Assembly: GCA_002401945.1 (NCBI GenBank)
Contig: NVUP01000028.1
Span: forward strand, 28,089-34,652
Direction of reading: 5' to 3'
Length of the DNA: 6,564 nucleotides
Source: Paracoccaceae bacterium
GTDB taxonomy: Bacteria > Pseudomonadota > Alphaproteobacteria > Rhodobacterales > Rhodobacteraceae
Made by a program: the position numbers and the translations under genes. A model generated the notes under the pieces. It worked only from the letters and a program-made list of their open reading frames with translations. It had not been told where the DNA came from and made no database searches. Below, piece after piece: positions 5,266 to 6,564 of this stretch (positions are counted from its first letter, which is position 1; each line of letters begins with the position of its first letter).

Positions 5266-6459
5266 ATGACCACCGCCGCCGCCCTGACCAATGTGCCCGT
5301 CGATGAAACAATCCAAATCTCGCACCTGCAATCAAACCCCTATGCGATCTATCGCCGGTTGCGGGCCGAGGCACCGGTGGTGCGTGTGCCTGCCATCAAG
5401 CGGATCATGTTGACCAAGGCAGCCGATACCAAATTTGTGAAAGAAAACTGGGAGCTGTTCTCGTCCAACGATCCGCTGACGCCGATGAAGCGGGCCTTTC
5501 TGGCAGATACGCTGATGCGCAAGGATGGGGAGGAGCACATGCGCGAACGCAGTGCCATGGCACCGGCGTTCAACCCCAAGGTCATCATGGGGTGTTGGCA
5601 GCCACTCTATACCCAAATCGCCGAAGACTATATCAGTCGGCTGCCCCGTGGTGAAACCATTGATCTGTTTACCGCCTTTGCCGCACCTTATGCGGCGCGC
5701 TGTCTGACCCATCTTTTGGGCATCCCCGAAGCCAGTGATGCCGACATGATCCGCTGGTCGCAGGTGCTTATCGATGGGGCTGGTAATTTTGGCGGCGAAC
5801 CCGCGTTGTTTGCAAAGACAGACAAGGCCAATGCCGAAATGGACGCGCTGTTCGACAAATGTGCTGAGCGGGTCAGGGCGAACCCTGATCAATCGGCGCT
5901 CTCGGCTATGGTCAATGCCGAAGACCCAATCCCGACCAGTCAGATTTATTCCAACGTCAAAATCGCCATTGGCGGCGGCATAAACGAGCCTCGTGATGCG
6001 CTGTTGACCATTCTCTATGGGTTGTTCAGCAACCCCGACCAGCTAGAGGCCTGCGTTAAGGACAATATGTGGAATGCCGCGTTTGAGGAGGGTATTCGCT
6101 GGGTCGCCCCTATTCAGGTCAGCTCCCGTCTGGTGATGCAGGATACAGAAATCCGCGGCTATGCCATTGCCAAGGGTGAAGTGGTGATGACGGTTCAGGC
6201 CTCGGCTTGCCGTGACGAAGAGCTTTATGACGATCCCGAGAGCTATAACATCTTCCGGCCCAAAGCCTCGCATCAGGCGTTTGGCATCGGGCCGCATTTC
6301 TGCCAGGGCACTCATATTGCCCGCCGCATGCTGGCCCAGATTGTGCTGCCGATGCTGTTTGATCGCTTCCCCAACATGAAACTGGCCGACCCAGAGGCGG
6401 TGAAGTTCTGGGGTTTCGGCTTTCGCGGGCCGCTGAGCCTGCCGGTGACACTGAACTGA
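5266..6459 (+). CDS. Cytochrome P450 of the CYP255/GcoA-like type, putative aromatic O-demethylase
   Basis: A soluble 397-residue class I-type P450 with no membrane anchor. The haem-ligand loop is FGIGPHFCQG (339-348) with Cys346 as the iron thiolate. The K-helix ExxR is E275-R278 (EEGIRWVAP), and RDEELYDDPESY (316-327) is the expected meander segment. By-eye alignment to remembered GcoA, the guaiacol O-demethylase (CYP255A, 407 residues), shows matching character throughout: NPYAIYRRLRAEAP (24-37) near the start, GGGINEP in the I helix, and FWGFGFRGP (381-389) at the C-terminus. The I helix has Glu241-Pro242 where most P450s have acid-Thr; GcoA also has Glu-Pro. GcoA F75 and F395 appear kept as F78 and F386, while F169 is A172. 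The likely reaction is O-dealkylation of a methoxy-aromatic with release of formaldehyde, but the substrate is not proven. GGAG lies 5 nt before the ATG. No redox partner gene is in the window. Confidence is very high for P450 and moderate for the subfamily. Confidence 0.93.
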   Translation: MTTAAALTNVPVDETIQISHLQSNPYAIYRRLRAEAPVVRVPAIKRIMLTKAADTKFVKENWELFSSNDPLTPMKRAFLADTLMRKDGEEHMRERSAMAPAFNPKVIMGCWQPLYTQIAEDYISRLPRGETIDLFTAFAAPYAARCLTHLLGIPEASDADMIRWSQVLIDGAGNFGGEPALFAKTDKANAEMDALFDKCAERVRANPDQSALSAMVNAEDPIPTSQIYSNVKIAIGGGINEPRDALLTILYGLFSNPDQLEACVKDNMWNAAFEEGIRWVAPIQVSSRLVMQDTEIRGYAIAKGEVVMTVQASACRDEELYDDPESYNIFRPKASHQAFGIGPHFCQGTHIARRMLAQIVLPMLFDRFPNMKLADPEAVKFWGFGFRGPLSLPVTLN

Positions 6460-6496
6460 CAACAAACGAATTATCCGCGAACAGAGAGGAAACAGA

Positions 6497-6564
6497 ATGA
6501 AACGTCGCAATCTTATTCAAGCCGTGGCTGCCGCCGCGCTTGTCTTTGGGGCCTCTGCCCCAAT
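6497..6564 (+). CDS. Start of an exported protein, possibly a transporter solute-binding protein, truncated by the window
   Basis: Only the first 22 codons are present. They encode a signal peptide: a basic start (MKRRN), a hydrophobic core (LIQAVAAAALVFGASA) and a likely cleavage region after ASA or just beyond. The KRRNLIQ segment resembles a twin-arginine motif but is not a clean match, so either the Sec or the Tat pathway is possible. AGAGGA ends 6 nt before the ATG, a good ribosome-binding site. The gene begins 37 nt after the P450 stop with no terminator between, so the two are probably one transcript. In Rhodobacteraceae such leaders often belong to ABC or TRAP solute-binding proteins, which would fit substrate uptake for the P450, but the mature sequence is not visible and the identity is a guess. 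Confidence 0.6.
   Translation, partial: MKRRNLIQAVAAAALVFGASAP

Noticed and set aside
5332..5892. Long - strand open frame of 186 codons opposite the P450 gene
   Set aside because: Antisense shadow of a clear P450; no recognisable domain.

Overview
The window reads as the chromosome of an alphaproteobacterium of the Rhodobacteraceae, most likely the marine Roseobacter group. The grounds are the GC-rich coding bias, the ccmI-ruvX-DUF1289 gene order, the sequence character of CcmI, DusA and the TauE/SafE permease, and a GC-rich hairpin followed by a TATTT...AAGAAGAAG tail of the kind common behind genes in this family. No rRNA, tRNA, CRISPR array or intact insertion sequence was found.

Layout. 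Positions 1-1274 (+ strand) are a housekeeping run: the 3' end of ccmI (cytochrome c maturation), ruvX (Holliday-junction resolvase-like/16S rRNA processing nuclease) and a small four-cysteine DUF1289 protein. The three are packed with a 2-nt gap and then an 8-nt overlap, and end at a double hairpin (about 1277-1320). Positions 1340-4096 (- strand) carry, in transcription order, dusA (tRNA-dihydrouridine synthase A), a TauE/SafE (TSUP) permease and a protein made of two SpoIIAA/STAS-like domains. Positions 4269-6564 look accessory: a LysR-type regulator (-) diverges from a cytochrome P450 (+), which is followed 37 nt later by the start of an exported protein that runs off the window.

Two points stand out. 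First, between the dusA 5' end and lysR, on the + strand, there is a ~31-codon open fragment (4187-4279) that reads like the N-terminal arm-binding domain of a phage-type tyrosine integrase and then stops matching where the lysR 3' end begins. The 5' end of dusA is a known integration hotspot for prophages and islands with dusA-specific integrases, so this looks like the scar of such an element. The lysR-P450-exported-protein cluster may be cargo. Second, the P450 resembles GcoA (CYP255A, the guaiacol O-demethylase): it shares the GcoA-like C-terminus (FWGFGFRGP), has Glu-Pro instead of acid-Thr in the I helix, and appears to keep two of the three GcoA active-site phenylalanines while replacing the third (F169) with alanine.

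How the genes may work together (inference): the LysR protein probably controls the divergent P450 operon through a T-N11-A dyad at 5199-5217. The exported protein could be a periplasmic binding component that brings in the aromatic substrate. No P450 redox partner (ferredoxin or reductase) lies inside the window.
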